In this document: piece after piece, positions 10,001 to 18,500 of the stretch
Numbering within the stretch: position 1 is the stretch's first letter
How the letters are laid out: the number at the start of each line of letters is the position of its first letter
Assembly (NCBI GenBank): GCA_029338875.1
Contig: JAQYBF010000056.1
Coordinates: 1 to 51,225, forward strand
Origin: Lachnospiraceae bacterium
GTDB lineage: Bacteria > Bacillota > Clostridia > Lachnospirales > Lachnospiraceae
DNA length: 51,225 nt
Direction of reading: 5' to 3'
Notes under the pieces: model-generated
Told to the model about the DNA's origin: nothing
The model's database searches: none
What the model saw: the letters and a program-made list of their open reading frames with translations, nothing else
Position numbers and translations under genes: made by a program

Positions 10001-10922
10001 CAGGGCCAATCAGAGTCTGGCCGAATCCATTCAGGACCGCATGGCTTATATTTATCCAAAGGACCAGAGGGACGGACTGAAGATGATCTACTCGGTCAGC
10101 GAACTCAAGCACCGGGCCATGGAGGAACTCATGGACCAGAGGGAGAGCGAGGAAGAGCCCGGCCAGCCGGCGGATTTCCTTCTTGGAAATTCAGACCGAT
10201 CGGACGAAGAAGATAAGATGGGGAGGCCTGTCGAGGCAGATGCTGAAAATCAGAAAGATGCCGGAGATAGTCTCGAGAACGGATCTGCAGACAGGGAAGG
10301 AAAACGGGAAGATTTTGAGGAAGACTCCTGGGAGGCATTCGGATCGTATATTCAGGCTGCCCCGACGGGAGCTCTCCGCGGTACCGCCATGCACCGCTTC
10401 CTGGAGGTTCATGATTTTACCAAAGAGGCTCCAAAGGATACGGAAGAGATCCGAAAGGAAAAAGAAGAGATGCTTTCCGAAGGACTCCTGACCGAAGAGG
10501 AGGCGGATCTCATCAATGAAAAGGGACTCCTTTCCTTCCTGTCGTCCGACCTGGCGGAGCGCATGCATAAGGCCGCAGAGGCCGGGACTCTCCATCGGGA
10601 GTCGCCCTTTGTACTGGGTGTGGATCCGGATTTTCTGGACCGGCCGGCAGATCAGCTGACAGATTCTGTGAAACCCGCAGAAGATACCGATCAGCTGGTT
10701 ATGGTTCAGGGAACCATCGATGCCTGGTTTATAGAAGGCGATGAGATCGTCCTTGTGGATTACAAGACCGACCGTGTCCGGGACGGCGAAGAGCTTTTAG
10801 ACCGCTACAAAAGGCAGCTGGAGTGGTATGCCCTGGCTCTTACGAAAGCCTCTCACAGAAAGATCCGGGAAGCCTGCCTGTATTCTCTTTATCTTCAGGT
10901 TGAGGTCCCATTTTATTTGTAA
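7086..10922 (+). CDS. addA: ATP-dependent helicase/nuclease subunit A (AddA)
   Basis: AddA is the UvrD-type 3'-5' helicase and second nuclease of AddAB. The 1278 residues show Walker A AAAGSGKT (25-32), Walker B/DEXX-like IDEYQDSN (402-409), VGDVKQSIYRFRQA, the motif SIMTIHNSKGLEFPIV, and LYVAMTRAKEKL. The C-terminal nuclease has VDYKTDR with Asp1225 and Lys1227. An acidic, low-complexity segment (about residues 1018-1085) separates helicase and nuclease domains. It is encoded directly after addB with a 3-base gap. No terminator is visible before the next small gene, so the operon may continue. Confidence 0.97.
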   Translation: MSEKKWTEEQELVIRTGGRDLLVSAAAGSGKTAVLVERIIRKILSKDHPIDVDRLLVVTFTKAAAGEMKQRIREAIEDASAKDPDNLHLRRQRTLIGHAKITTIDSFCSYIIRNHFDEIGLDPSFRTADQTEVQLLGQEVMDQVFASHYEAKDGKKDTNFLELIRLYGKRNKDQAVMDLVKDLYQSALSFPWPEDWLKTLPRPYEIRDEEDLYKQSWFQKYFYLLRSMIQWAALSAGDLADEFKDMEAYRNSTVRTLRKDQELLENLYKDKDIKTFLQDLSDFGFPRLASPSKKDGFDPDQYEGLKDVRKKYKDAVTGLQKKLGGKTLSDLLNVFKEMNPVIQKLVDLTIEYHQAFMAAKQQNHIMDFSDMEHYALEILVNRDGSPRPAALEFQKQYEEVMIDEYQDSNEVQELLLSSISRASAGQHNYFMVGDVKQSIYRFRQARPEIFMGKYKAFSENLEDPQVRIDLTKNFRSRREVLEITNDVFSRLMSEDVGGVSYEGKALLNYGAVWYPEGGKTSEGESLFQPEILVGREKEFPMKNPDIQDKEEYEALMIASRISRLLREGRVTDSESGGLRSVRPGDIAILLRKKGSFPEKILETLKAYAIPARLMTETSYFDAPEVDVLLSFLNLIDNPLQDIPMAAVLHSAMFHVSDDRMAEVREKYADLTFAEAVISYAKDIIAERQKGSESKENSAREADEDPVLRFYNMLERYRKEAERTPLFDLIQQILDETGFLDYSNSLPGGDKRRANLEKLVDLAVNFENGAGHSVFSFMQYIRKMKKYNLSVSAPDGGSSSDTVSIMTIHNSKGLEFPIVILAAAGNSINKKDSADTLIQHPSEGMALTYIHGKYRRKKSYLYKDALSYLIQAEAMGEELRILYVAMTRAKEKLIITGMSADEEKDLHLPGSRRISSYEVIKARSYLDWICMALSAYGSKYKVDDFEADDLLQSSKEESDENEDDKAALNDLFHRANQSLAESIQDRMAYIYPKDQRDGLKMIYSVSELKHRAMEELMDQRESEEEPGQPADFLLGNSDRSDEEDKMGRPVEADAENQKDAGDSLENGSADREGKREDFEEDSWEAFGSYIQAAPTGALRGTAMHRFLEVHDFTKEAPKDTEEIRKEKEEMLSEGLLTEEEADLINEKGLLSFLSSDLAERMHKAAEAGTLHRESPFVLGVDPDFLDRPADQLTDSVKPAEDTDQLVMVQGTIDAWFIEGDEIVLVDYKTDRVRDGEELLDRYKRQLEWYALALTKASHRKIREACLYSLYLQVEVPFYL

Positions 10923-10969
10923 TATATTGTTGTTATCAGATTTACAAACAAATCAAAGAGGAGATAGTT

Positions 10970-11236
10970 ATGACCACAAACGAATATGATGAGGATGTAT
11001 TACAGACCTTTCTGGATAATCAGGATCAGCTGTTCCCGGAACCCGTAGCAGACAGTCCGGAAGAGGCAGAGGCCTTTCTGGAGGACTGCCTGGCCGTTGT
11101 CTGTGACAGTAAGGAGGACGTGGTTGAATATCTTTCTGACAGCATGGATGTCGACGGCATGTCCATGGAGGACATCCTGGATTCGCCGGAGGTCTTTGCC
11201 CTGGAAGACGGCCGCTATCTTGTCGTAGAGGGTTGA
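10970..11236 (+). CDS. Small acidic protein of unknown function
   Basis: An 88-residue strongly acidic protein (EDVLQTF, EEAEAFLEDC, DGRYLVVEG) without signal peptide or membrane segment. The ribosome binding site AGAGGAG at about 10957-10963 supports ATG 10970. I do not recognise a characterised family. It lies 47 bases after addA and 3 bases before a lipoprotein gene, so it is probably co-transcribed with that gene and perhaps with addAB. It could be a binding partner of one of these, but nothing in the sequence shows it. Confidence 0.75.
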   Translation: MTTNEYDEDVLQTFLDNQDQLFPEPVADSPEEAEAFLEDCLAVVCDSKEDVVEYLSDSMDVDGMSMEDILDSPEVFALEDGRYLVVEG

Positions 11237-11239
11237 GAT

Positions 11240-12229
11240 ATGCGAAAGTCATTACAGAGGCTTTTTGCCCTGGGACTGGCTCTTGTTACTGCAGCCGGTC
11301 TCTCCGGCTGTTCTGTTTTTGGAAGAAGGGTCTACTTTTCAACCGGGCCGGGTCTGACCAATGTCTTCTGCATCGGAAATCTGGCCTGCGGTCAGAAGGA
11401 GGCCCGGGTCTATCTCTTAACTGACAAGAATCTGTACGGCAATCTGGGCTCGGAAAATCTGATTGACTCTTCCTTCGACTCGGACCGCTTGGACGAGCAT
11501 CTGAAATATGAGGCCCTGTCCCAGATGTCCTATGTCTATGCCCTGAATCTCTATGCCAGAGAGCAGAAGATCAGCCTGGACAGCCAGGAAGAAGGCCGGG
11601 TCAGCCAGGCGGCCGAGGCCTATTACAAGTCTCTTTCCAAGGAGGAGAAGGCTTACCTCAAGACCGAACAGAAGGATCTGGAGGGAATTTACGGAAGACT
11701 GGCCCTGGCCGAGAAGGTCTACACCGGTCTCATGAGCCATGTCGATGACGAGGTCAGCGAGGATGAGGCCCGGGTCCTCGATATGGAAGTCATTCTGGTG
11801 ACGGACAAGGACAGCGCCGAGACTGTTCAAAACAGCCTTTCCACCGGGTCTCAGTTTGAGATCCTTTCTCAGTACAATCAGGGCAAGTCCTTCAAGGTCG
11901 AGATGAAGCGGGGCGATTATCCTGCGGCCGTTGAGAAGAAGGCCTTCCAGATGGAGAATGATGAGACCGCTGAGGTCGAGGTCAATGGCAGGTGGTATTT
12001 CCTCAAATGTCTGTCCAAGTATAATGAAGAGCTGTCAGCCCAGAACAAGGAGAAGATTGTCAGCGAACGCCAGACAAAGGCCATGACTTCGATTATCGAA
12101 AAGTTAGACCAAAACGAATATTCCGAACTTAATAAACGGGTATGGAAGTCTGTCGAGATTCCAAAGGGGAAGAAACTCTCCTCGTCCGGATTCTTCGACA
12201 ATCTGAATAATTATCTTTCCTTTACTTAA
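11240..12229 (+). CDS. Lipoprotein, SurA/PrsA-like (putative peptidyl-prolyl isomerase)
   Basis: A 329-residue secreted lipoprotein: positively charged start, hydrophobic segment and lipobox LSGC with Cys24 as the lipidated residue. After the anchor comes an all-helical region (about 70-165) like the SurA_N chaperone domain. Then follows a segment (about 175-265: MEVILVTDKDSAETVQ, FEILSQYNQ, FLKCLSKYNEE) with the layout of a parvulin domain. The domain is divergent and I cannot confirm the catalytic residues, so isomerase activity is uncertain. The likely role is folding of exported proteins outside the membrane, as for PrsA. It starts 3 bases after the preceding small acidic gene. Confidence 0.75.
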   Translation: MRKSLQRLFALGLALVTAAGLSGCSVFGRRVYFSTGPGLTNVFCIGNLACGQKEARVYLLTDKNLYGNLGSENLIDSSFDSDRLDEHLKYEALSQMSYVYALNLYAREQKISLDSQEEGRVSQAAEAYYKSLSKEEKAYLKTEQKDLEGIYGRLALAEKVYTGLMSHVDDEVSEDEARVLDMEVILVTDKDSAETVQNSLSTGSQFEILSQYNQGKSFKVEMKRGDYPAAVEKKAFQMENDETAEVEVNGRWYFLKCLSKYNEELSAQNKEKIVSERQTKAMTSIIEKLDQNEYSELNKRVWKSVEIPKGKKLSSSGFFDNLNNYLSFT

Positions 12230-12285
12230 AGCATATTAACCAGTTTTTGTTATATTCCGCCGTATATTATCTGTAATTCTAACAA

Positions 12286-12314
12286 TTGGAAGAAATATTA
12301 AGAATAGTTATAAT
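12286..12314 (+). promoter_or_regulatory. Sigma-A promoter of the DUF6465 gene
   Basis: TTGGAA (12286-12291), a 17-base spacer and TATAAT (12309-12314) in an AT-rich intergenic stretch. A perfect 10-bp inverted repeat, AGCATATTAA at 12230-12239 and TTAATATGCT at 12316-12325, brackets the promoter. Confidence 0.8.
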
Positions 12315-12377
12315 ATTAATATGCTTGAATTTTATTACGAATAGAAATAGATCTTTAGTAAAAAGGAGAGTAAAGTT

Positions 12378-12923
12378 ATGGCAACAAAGAAAAAACCGAC
12401 ACGTGAAGAGTTCGCAGCAAATCTGAAGAAGGAAGCTGCAAAAGCTGAGCAGGCTGTTAAGAAGGCCACGGAAGAAGTTGCTGATAAGGCAGCAGAAGTA
12501 AAGAAGGAAGCCGCAGCTAAGACCGCTGAGGCTAAGAAGGAAACTGCAGCCAAGACCGCTGAAGTCAAGAAGGAAACCGAGACCAAGGCAGCAGAGGTTA
12601 AGAAGGAAACCGAGACCAAGACCAAGGCAGCAGCTCAGAAGGCAAAGGCTACTGTTGCAGCAGCTAAGAAGACTGTAAGCAAGGCAGCAGACAAGGCCAA
12701 GACCGCAGCAGCTGCAAAGAAGGCTGAGGTTAAGACCACTGCCATCGTTCAGTTCCAGGGACGTGACTTTACTGTAGAAGATATCATCGCCCGCGCAAAG
12801 GACGCTTACAAGTCCGAGAACAAGAACAAGGCTCTGAAGGACATCCGTGTCTACATCAAGCCGGAAGACAATGCAGCTTACTATGTTGCAAATGATACCT
12901 ACGCTGGTAAGATTGATCTCTGA
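12378..12923 (+). CDS. DUF6465 protein with Lys/Ala-rich LEA-like 11-mer repeats
   Basis: A 181-residue basic protein with its own promoter and terminator and a clear ribosome binding site (AAAGGAGAG before ATG 12378). Residues 1-125 are almost only Ala, Lys, Glu and Thr and should form long helices. Residues 39-82 are four consecutive 11-residue repeats of the form AEVKKETETKA. The C-terminal 60 residues (VQFQGRDFTVEDIIARAKDA, DIRVYIKPEDNAAYYVANDT) form the compact DUF6465 domain of Lachnospiraceae. The basic half resembles histone H1-like DNA-binding tails, and the 11-mer period also resembles LEA group 3 stress proteins. Function is unknown. The strong signals suggest high expression. Confidence 0.85.
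   Translation: MATKKKPTREEFAANLKKEAAKAEQAVKKATEEVADKAAEVKKEAAAKTAEAKKETAAKTAEVKKETETKAAEVKKETETKTKAAAQKAKATVAAAKKTVSKAADKAKTAAAAKKAEVKTTAIVQFQGRDFTVEDIIARAKDAYKSENKNKALKDIRVYIKPEDNAAYYVANDTYAGKIDL
12492..12623 (+). repeat. 33-bp tandem repeat (x4) encoding 11-residue helical repeats
   Basis: Four in-phase 33-bp units encode AEVKKEAAAKT, AEAKKETAAKT, AEVKKETETKA and AEVKKETETKT (residues 39-82 of the DUF6465 protein). The last two units differ at one residue only, suggesting recent duplication. Confidence 0.85.
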
Positions 12924-12955
12924 TTGATCTCACTTTAAATGCTGTAACGAATATT

Positions 12956-12986
12956 GGCGGCACCCGATCCGGGTGCCGCCTTTTTT
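12956..12986 (+). terminator. Intrinsic terminator of the DUF6465 gene
   Basis: Perfect 11-bp stem GGCGGCACCCG (12956-12966) with CGGGTGCCGCC (12970-12980), a 3-base loop and six T. Confidence 0.95.
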
Positions 12987-13064
12987 ACCTTACTGTAAAT
13001 CATTCGGCAAGGTGCTCTGCAGTCAATAATTCAGGCTTGCCATATTGTTGTATTCATTTGTGGT

Positions 13065-13104
13065 ATAAAAAATTCCCGGCCAGGAAGATTCCTGGCTGGG
13101 AATT
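13065..13104 (-). terminator. Intrinsic terminator of htpG
   Basis: Read on the minus strand, a 16-bp stem (13071-13086 with 13089-13104, one G-T wobble) is followed by a T run, complementary to the A run at 13065-13070. It lies 54 bases past the htpG stop. Confidence 0.9.
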
Positions 13105-13157
13105 CTGCATCTGCTGCTGTATTTTATTCTGTGTCCTATTGCTTCAAAAGATCTATT

Positions 13158-15287
13158 TTACTTGGACAGCTCCAGCATAATCTTGTTGGATCTCTTGATG
13201 AATTCTGCCATTTCTGCAGGCTCCAGAGGCTCGTTGGCAAGCTTTGCCAGATCATAGATCTGTCTGCAGAAGTCTTCTGCATTCTCGCTCTCCGGATTCT
13301 TCAGAAGGTAGGAGACCAGAGGATGGTTTACATTTAATACCAGAGTCTCATCCTTGGGGAACATGTTGGGATCCATGCCGCCGCCGACATTGTACATCTT
13401 CATCATATCCTGCATACGGCGGGATTCCTCGGAGATGTTGAGGACTGCTGCGGTATCCTTGTTCTTCAGCTTCTCGACACTGACCTTCAGCTTGTCATTG
13501 TTCAGATCCTTGCGGAAGAGCTTGGTCAGGGCATCGAGGTCATCCTTCAGAGTTTCAGGATCGACATCTTCCTTCAGAGAATCGGTCAGATCGGCGTCAA
13601 TCCGGAGGAATTTATAATCCGGATTCCGGGATTCGAGCTGGGTGATGAAGGAGGTATCGATAACACGGTCAAGGATGACAGCGTTCATGTTCTGCTCCTT
13701 GAAGAGGTTGATATACTGGCCCTGCTGCTTTACGTCAGTGACATAGTAGATGGGCTTCCGCTTGTCCTTGTCTTCTTCGGCAGAATCATCCTTTTGATCT
13801 TCAGCCTTGCTGTCGGTCTTGGCTTCTTCTGTTTTAGTCTCGGAATGCTCGTCAGCAGACTTGTCTTCGGTCTTTGTTTCGTCCTTGGACTCGTCCTTGG
13901 CATCCTCTTCCTTCTTCAAAAGCTCCGGAAGGGTGACATATTTGTCATTGATATCCTTGAAGAGGATATAATCATTCATCTTGTCGCAGAACTTCTCATC
14001 CTTGAGGCAGCCGTACTTGATGAAGGGACTGATGTCGTCCCAGTATTTCTCATAGTTTTCCTTGTCGGTCTTGCAGAGACCGATCAGCTTATCGGCAACC
14101 TTCTTGGTGATGTAGTCGGAGATCTTCTTTACGAAGCCGTCGTTCTGCAGAGCGGAACGGGAGACATTCAGAGGCAGATCCGGGCAGTCGATGACACCCT
14201 TAAGGAGCATCAGAAATTCCGGAATGACTTCCTTGATATTATCTGCTACGAAGACCTGGTTGTTGTAGAGCTTGATGGTTCCCTCGATGGAATCGTACTC
14301 AGAGTTGATCTTCGGGAAGTAGAGGATACCCTTCAGGTTGAACGGGTAGTCCATGTTCAGATGGATCCAGAAGAGGGGCTCTCTGTAGTCATTGAAGACC
14401 TTCCGATAGAAGTCCTTGTATTCCTCGTCGGTGCACTCGCTCGGGGTCTTGGTCCAGAGGGGATGAATATCATTCAGAGGAACCGGACGCTTAACGATTT
14501 TTAACATATCGTGAGCCGGCTCGTCTTCAACGGTCTCCTTGGTCCCGTCGTCATTGGTCTTCTCATGGGTCCTTGCCTCATGATGGACGGTCTCAATGAC
14601 GGTATCCGTATCCTTCTTGTCCTCGGGCTTGATCTCTTCATATTCCGGCTCGGCATTGGCGACTTTGAGATAGATCTCGGTCGGCATGAAAGCGCAGTAC
14701 TTGTTGATCAGCTCACGGATCCGGTATTCATTGCAGAATTCCAGGCAGTCCTCGTTAATGAAGAGGGTGATGGTGGTACCGAAGCTGTCACGCTCGCCGT
14801 CCCGCATGGAGAAGTCGGTGCCGCCGTCGCATTCCCAGTGAACCGGGACGGCATCCGGCTGATAGGAGAGGGAGTCGATGTGAACCTGATCGGCTACCAT
14901 GAAGGCGGAATAGAAACCGAGTCCGAAATGACCGATGATCTGGTCCTTATCGTCCTTGTCCTTGAACTTGTTCAGGAAATCGGTTGCTCCGGAGAAGGCG
15001 ATCTGGTTAATGTACTTGTCGACTTCCTCAGCGGTCATGCCGATACCATTATCGATGACCTTCAGGGTCTTCTTCTCGGGATCGACCTCGACAACAACCT
15101 TGGGCTTGTAGCCCTCCGGCAGGTCAAATTCACCCATGACATTGAGCTTCTTCAGCTTGGTTATGGCATCACAGGCATTGCTGATCAGCTCACGAAGGAA
15201 AATATCATGATCCGAATACAGCCATTTCTTGATGACCGGGAAGATATTTTCACTGGTAATTGAAAGATTTCCATGTTTCTCTGTCAT
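13158..15287 (-). CDS. htpG: Molecular chaperone HtpG (Hsp90)
   Basis: HtpG is the cytoplasmic bacterial Hsp90, an ATP-driven dimeric chaperone. The N-terminal GHKL ATPase shows ELISNACDA (33-41), DNGIGMT (Asp79) and GHFGLGFYSAFMV. The middle-domain NVSRSALQND is present. It has 709 residues against about 625 in E. coli and B. subtilis. The excess comes from two charged insertions: about residues 215-257, between the N and middle domains where eukaryotic Hsp90 has its charged linker, and about 457-512, a Lys/Asp/Glu-rich stretch before KRKPIYYVTD. A GGAG ribosome binding site precedes the ATG at 15287. The gene is monocistronic, with a CIRCE-associated promoter and its own terminator. Confidence 0.97.
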   Translation of the reverse strand: MTEKHGNLSITSENIFPVIKKWLYSDHDIFLRELISNACDAITKLKKLNVMGEFDLPEGYKPKVVVEVDPEKKTLKVIDNGIGMTAEEVDKYINQIAFSGATDFLNKFKDKDDKDQIIGHFGLGFYSAFMVADQVHIDSLSYQPDAVPVHWECDGGTDFSMRDGERDSFGTTITLFINEDCLEFCNEYRIRELINKYCAFMPTEIYLKVANAEPEYEEIKPEDKKDTDTVIETVHHEARTHEKTNDDGTKETVEDEPAHDMLKIVKRPVPLNDIHPLWTKTPSECTDEEYKDFYRKVFNDYREPLFWIHLNMDYPFNLKGILYFPKINSEYDSIEGTIKLYNNQVFVADNIKEVIPEFLMLLKGVIDCPDLPLNVSRSALQNDGFVKKISDYITKKVADKLIGLCKTDKENYEKYWDDISPFIKYGCLKDEKFCDKMNDYILFKDINDKYVTLPELLKKEEDAKDESKDETKTEDKSADEHSETKTEEAKTDSKAEDQKDDSAEEDKDKRKPIYYVTDVKQQGQYINLFKEQNMNAVILDRVIDTSFITQLESRNPDYKFLRIDADLTDSLKEDVDPETLKDDLDALTKLFRKDLNNDKLKVSVEKLKNKDTAAVLNISEESRRMQDMMKMYNVGGGMDPNMFPKDETLVLNVNHPLVSYLLKNPESENAEDFCRQIYDLAKLANEPLEPAEMAEFIKRSNKIMLELSK

Positions 15288-15413
15288 AAAATCTTCACTC
15301 CTTTTATTTATCGTTTCTTTTCTCTATATAGTACCGAAAAATGTAAAGCCCGGTCAGATACTGGTAAATATAGACCAATCCCTGCCGTGCCTTTCTGCAA
15401 CTTGAACAATTCT

Positions 15414-15442
15414 ATTTTAGTTGTCTTTATTGTGCGAGTCAA
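15414..15442 (-). promoter_or_regulatory. Sigma-A promoter of htpG
   Basis: On the minus strand, TTGACT (15442-15437), a 17-base spacer and TAAAAT (15419-15414). The predicted transcript has a leader of about 120 bases before ATG 15287. Confidence 0.85.
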
Positions 15443-15449
15443 TAGAAAA

Positions 15450-15476
15450 TTAGCACTCTTTTTTAATGAGTGCTAA
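15450..15476 (-). promoter_or_regulatory. CIRCE element (HrcA operator)
   Basis: Perfect inverted repeat TTAGCACTC-N9-GAGTGCTAA, identical to the CIRCE consensus. CIRCE is bound by the heat-shock repressor HrcA. Here it lies 7 bases upstream of the -35 of htpG, putting htpG in the HrcA regulon. The repeat is symmetric, but the only gene it can serve is htpG. Confidence 0.95.
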
Positions 15477-15486
15477 TAACCCTCCG

Positions 15487-15525
15487 AAAAAAGAACCTGC
15501 AGGCCCCGGAGGACCAGCAGGTTCT
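15487..15525 (-). terminator. Intrinsic terminator of the activator-fusion gene
   Basis: Minus-strand hairpin with a 9-bp stem, AGAACCTGC with GCAGGTTCT (15525-15517 with 15500-15492), then six T (15492-15487). It ends 10 bases past the stop of the upstream gene and separates it from the CIRCE/htpG promoter. Confidence 0.88.
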
Positions 15526-15534
15526 GGTTTAATT

Positions 15535-18500
15535 TTATACTGCAGCAGATTCTTTTACGTCCTCAGCCTTCTCAGCCTTCTCAGCCTCTTCCATCTCTTC
15601 CTTCTTCAGATTTCTCTGAGCGTTGGTCAGCATCATCTTGATCCGGTTCAGCTGGTTAACCTCGGAAGCGCCCGGATCGTAGTCGATGGCTACGATATTG
15701 GCATCCGGATTCAATTCGCGGATCCGCTTGATAACGCCCTTTCCGATGATGTGGTTGGGCAGGCAGCCGAAGGGCTGGATGCAGACGATATTCTTGGCAT
15801 CCTGGTGCATGAGCTCGAGCATTTCGCCGGTCAGAAGCCAGCCCTCACCGGTCATGTTGCCAAGAGATACGATCTTCTCGGCCATCTTGGCGGTATCCTG
15901 GATATGGTTGGGAGCGGTGAAACGCTCGCTTTCCTCGTAGGCCTCGCGGGCAGCTTGTCTGGCCCATTCGAAGATCTTGATCATGGCATTGCAGAGGACC
16001 GTGGACTTATGAGAGGTACCCAGGTTCTCTTCCTTGAAGTTTGCCGTATAGAAGCTGTAGAGGAAGAAGTCCAGAAGATCCGGAACGACGGCCTCGGCGC
16101 CCTCAGCCTCCAGCTGGTCTGCCAGATGGTTGTTGGCAACCGGATGGAACTTGACCAGAATTTCTCCGACGATTCCGACTCTCGGCTTCCGTAAGCCTTC
16201 AATAATGGGCAGAGTATCGAAGTCATGGATGATATCCTTGCACATCTTCTTAAATTTCCGATGAGAGAGCATTCCGTTTCCTGTAACGAATTCAATGACC
16301 TTCTTCTTCCACTTCTCATGGAGCTCATCAGTGGATCCGGGAACCTTCTCATAAGGCCTTACCCGGTATACGCAGCGGAGGAAGATATCTCCGAAGATCA
16401 GGGCGTAGAAGCCATGCTGTACCAGGCTCGGCGTGATCTTGAAGCCGGAATTCTTCTCCAGTCCCTGAGCCGAAAGGGAGATGACCGGAACGTGCTCATA
16501 TCCGGCCTTGTCCAGGGCCCGACGGAGGAAGCCGATGTAGTTGCTGGCCCGGCAGCCGCCGCCGGTCTGGGTAATGAGAAGGGCGGTCTTATTCATGTCA
16601 TAATCGCCGCGTTTGATGGCAGCCATGAGCTGGCCGACAACGATCAGGGACGGATAGCAGGCATCGTTATTGACATAACGAAGGCCGACATCGACACATT
16701 CCCGGGCAGGAATGTCCGGAACGATGACATTGTATCCGGCAGCCTGGAGGGCCGGCTGAATGAGCTCGAAGTGAATGGGAGACATCTGGGGAGCCAGAAT
16801 GGTCCATTTCTCCTTCTTCATTTCCTTGGTATATTCGGTTCTCTTGAAGGCAGCGGAGTGAATCTCCCGCTCGTTCTTCTCCTGATCTCTGACACGGAGA
16901 GCAGCCAGAAGGGAACGGATCCGGATCTTGGCGGCACCCAGGTTATTGACCTCATCGATCTTCAGGCAGGTATAGATCTTGCCGGAACCGTTCAGGATAT
17001 CACGGACGCAGTCGGTGGTGACGGCATCGACGCCGCAGCCGAAGGAGTTCAGCTGGATGACATCCAGGAAATCGGTCTTCTTCACATAGTTGGCAGCTGA
17101 GTACATACGGGTATGATACATCCACTGGTCCATAACGATCAGAGGCCGCTCCAGCTCGCCGAGCTCGGAAATGGAATCCTCGGTCAGGACCGCCATGCCG
17201 TAGGAGGTGATGGCGTCCGGAATACCATGGTTGATCTCCGGATCGATGTGGTAGGGACGGCCGCAGAGGACGATGCCGTGCCGGCCGGTCTTCTTTAAGT
17301 ATTCGATGGTCTCCAGTCCCTTGTCCTCGACATCCTTACGGAACTGGCCCTGGGCTTCCCAGCCGATGTGGGCAGCTGCCCGGACCTCATCCTCGGGAAT
17401 CTGGAACTCCTTGTCAAAGACCTTGACCAGCTGATCGGCCAGAATCTTCTCGGAAGAGAAGGCAACGAAAGGATTCAAGAAACGAACCTTGCCGGAGGTG
17501 ATGTCCTCGACATTGTTCTTGATGTTTTCGGCATAGGAGGTTACGATCGGGCAGTTGTAGTGGTTGTTGGAATCGGGGAATTCATTCCGCTCATAAGGAA
17601 CACAAGGGTAGAAAATGAAATCCACCTTCTTATTGATCAGCCACTGAACATGACCGTGGGAGAGCTTGGCCGGATAGCATTCGGATTCGGACGGAATGGA
17701 TTCGATGCCGAGCTCGTAGATCTTACGGCTGGAGATCGGAGACAGAACCACACGGAAGCCGAGCTTCTTAAAGAAGGCTGCCCAGAAGGGGTAGTTTTCA
17801 TACATATTTAAGACTCTCGGGATACCGACAGTTCCCCGGGTGGCCTGATCCGGTGCCAGAGGCCGCTCCTGGAAGATCCGCTTCAGCTTGTACTCATAGA
17901 GATTCGGAATGTGATTGGGATTCTTTTCCAGACCCAGACCGCGCTCGCAGCGGTTTCCGGTAATGAAGGAACGGCCGTCGCTGAAGTTGTTATGAGTCAG
18001 GAGACAGTGGTTGTTGCAGTACTGGCAGCGGGACAGCTCGGTCGTAAAGGTCAGTTTCCGGATTTCCTCGATCGGAAGCATGGTCGTGTGGGGATTGACA
18101 TGATAGCGTTCCTTGGCCAGAAGGGCTGCTCCGAAGGCTCCCATAAGTCCTGCAATATCCGGCCGGATGACATCCTTGCCGGAGATCTTCTCGAAGGCGC
18201 GGAGAACCGCATTATTATAGAAGGTACCGCCCTGGACAACCATGTTGGCTCCAAGCTCGCTGGGATCCGCCAGCTTTACGACCTTAAAGAGGGCGTTCTT
18301 GATGACGGAATAGGCCAGTCCTGCGGAAATATCGGCCACAGTGGCGCCTTCCTTCTGGGCCTGCTTGACCTTGGAATTCATGAAGACGGTGCAGCGGGTT
18401 CCGAGATCGATGGGGTGCTCAGCAAAGAGAGCCTCCTTGGCAAAGTCCTCGACTGAATAGTTCAGGGAATGAGCGAAGGTCTCGATAAAGGATCCGCATC

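Noticed and set aside
14511-15263. 250-codon open frame on the plus strand opposite htpG
   Set aside because: It is the antisense shadow of a highly conserved Hsp90 gene, has no ribosome binding site, and its composition (Leu/Val/Asp/Gly-rich) is that of a reversed coding frame.
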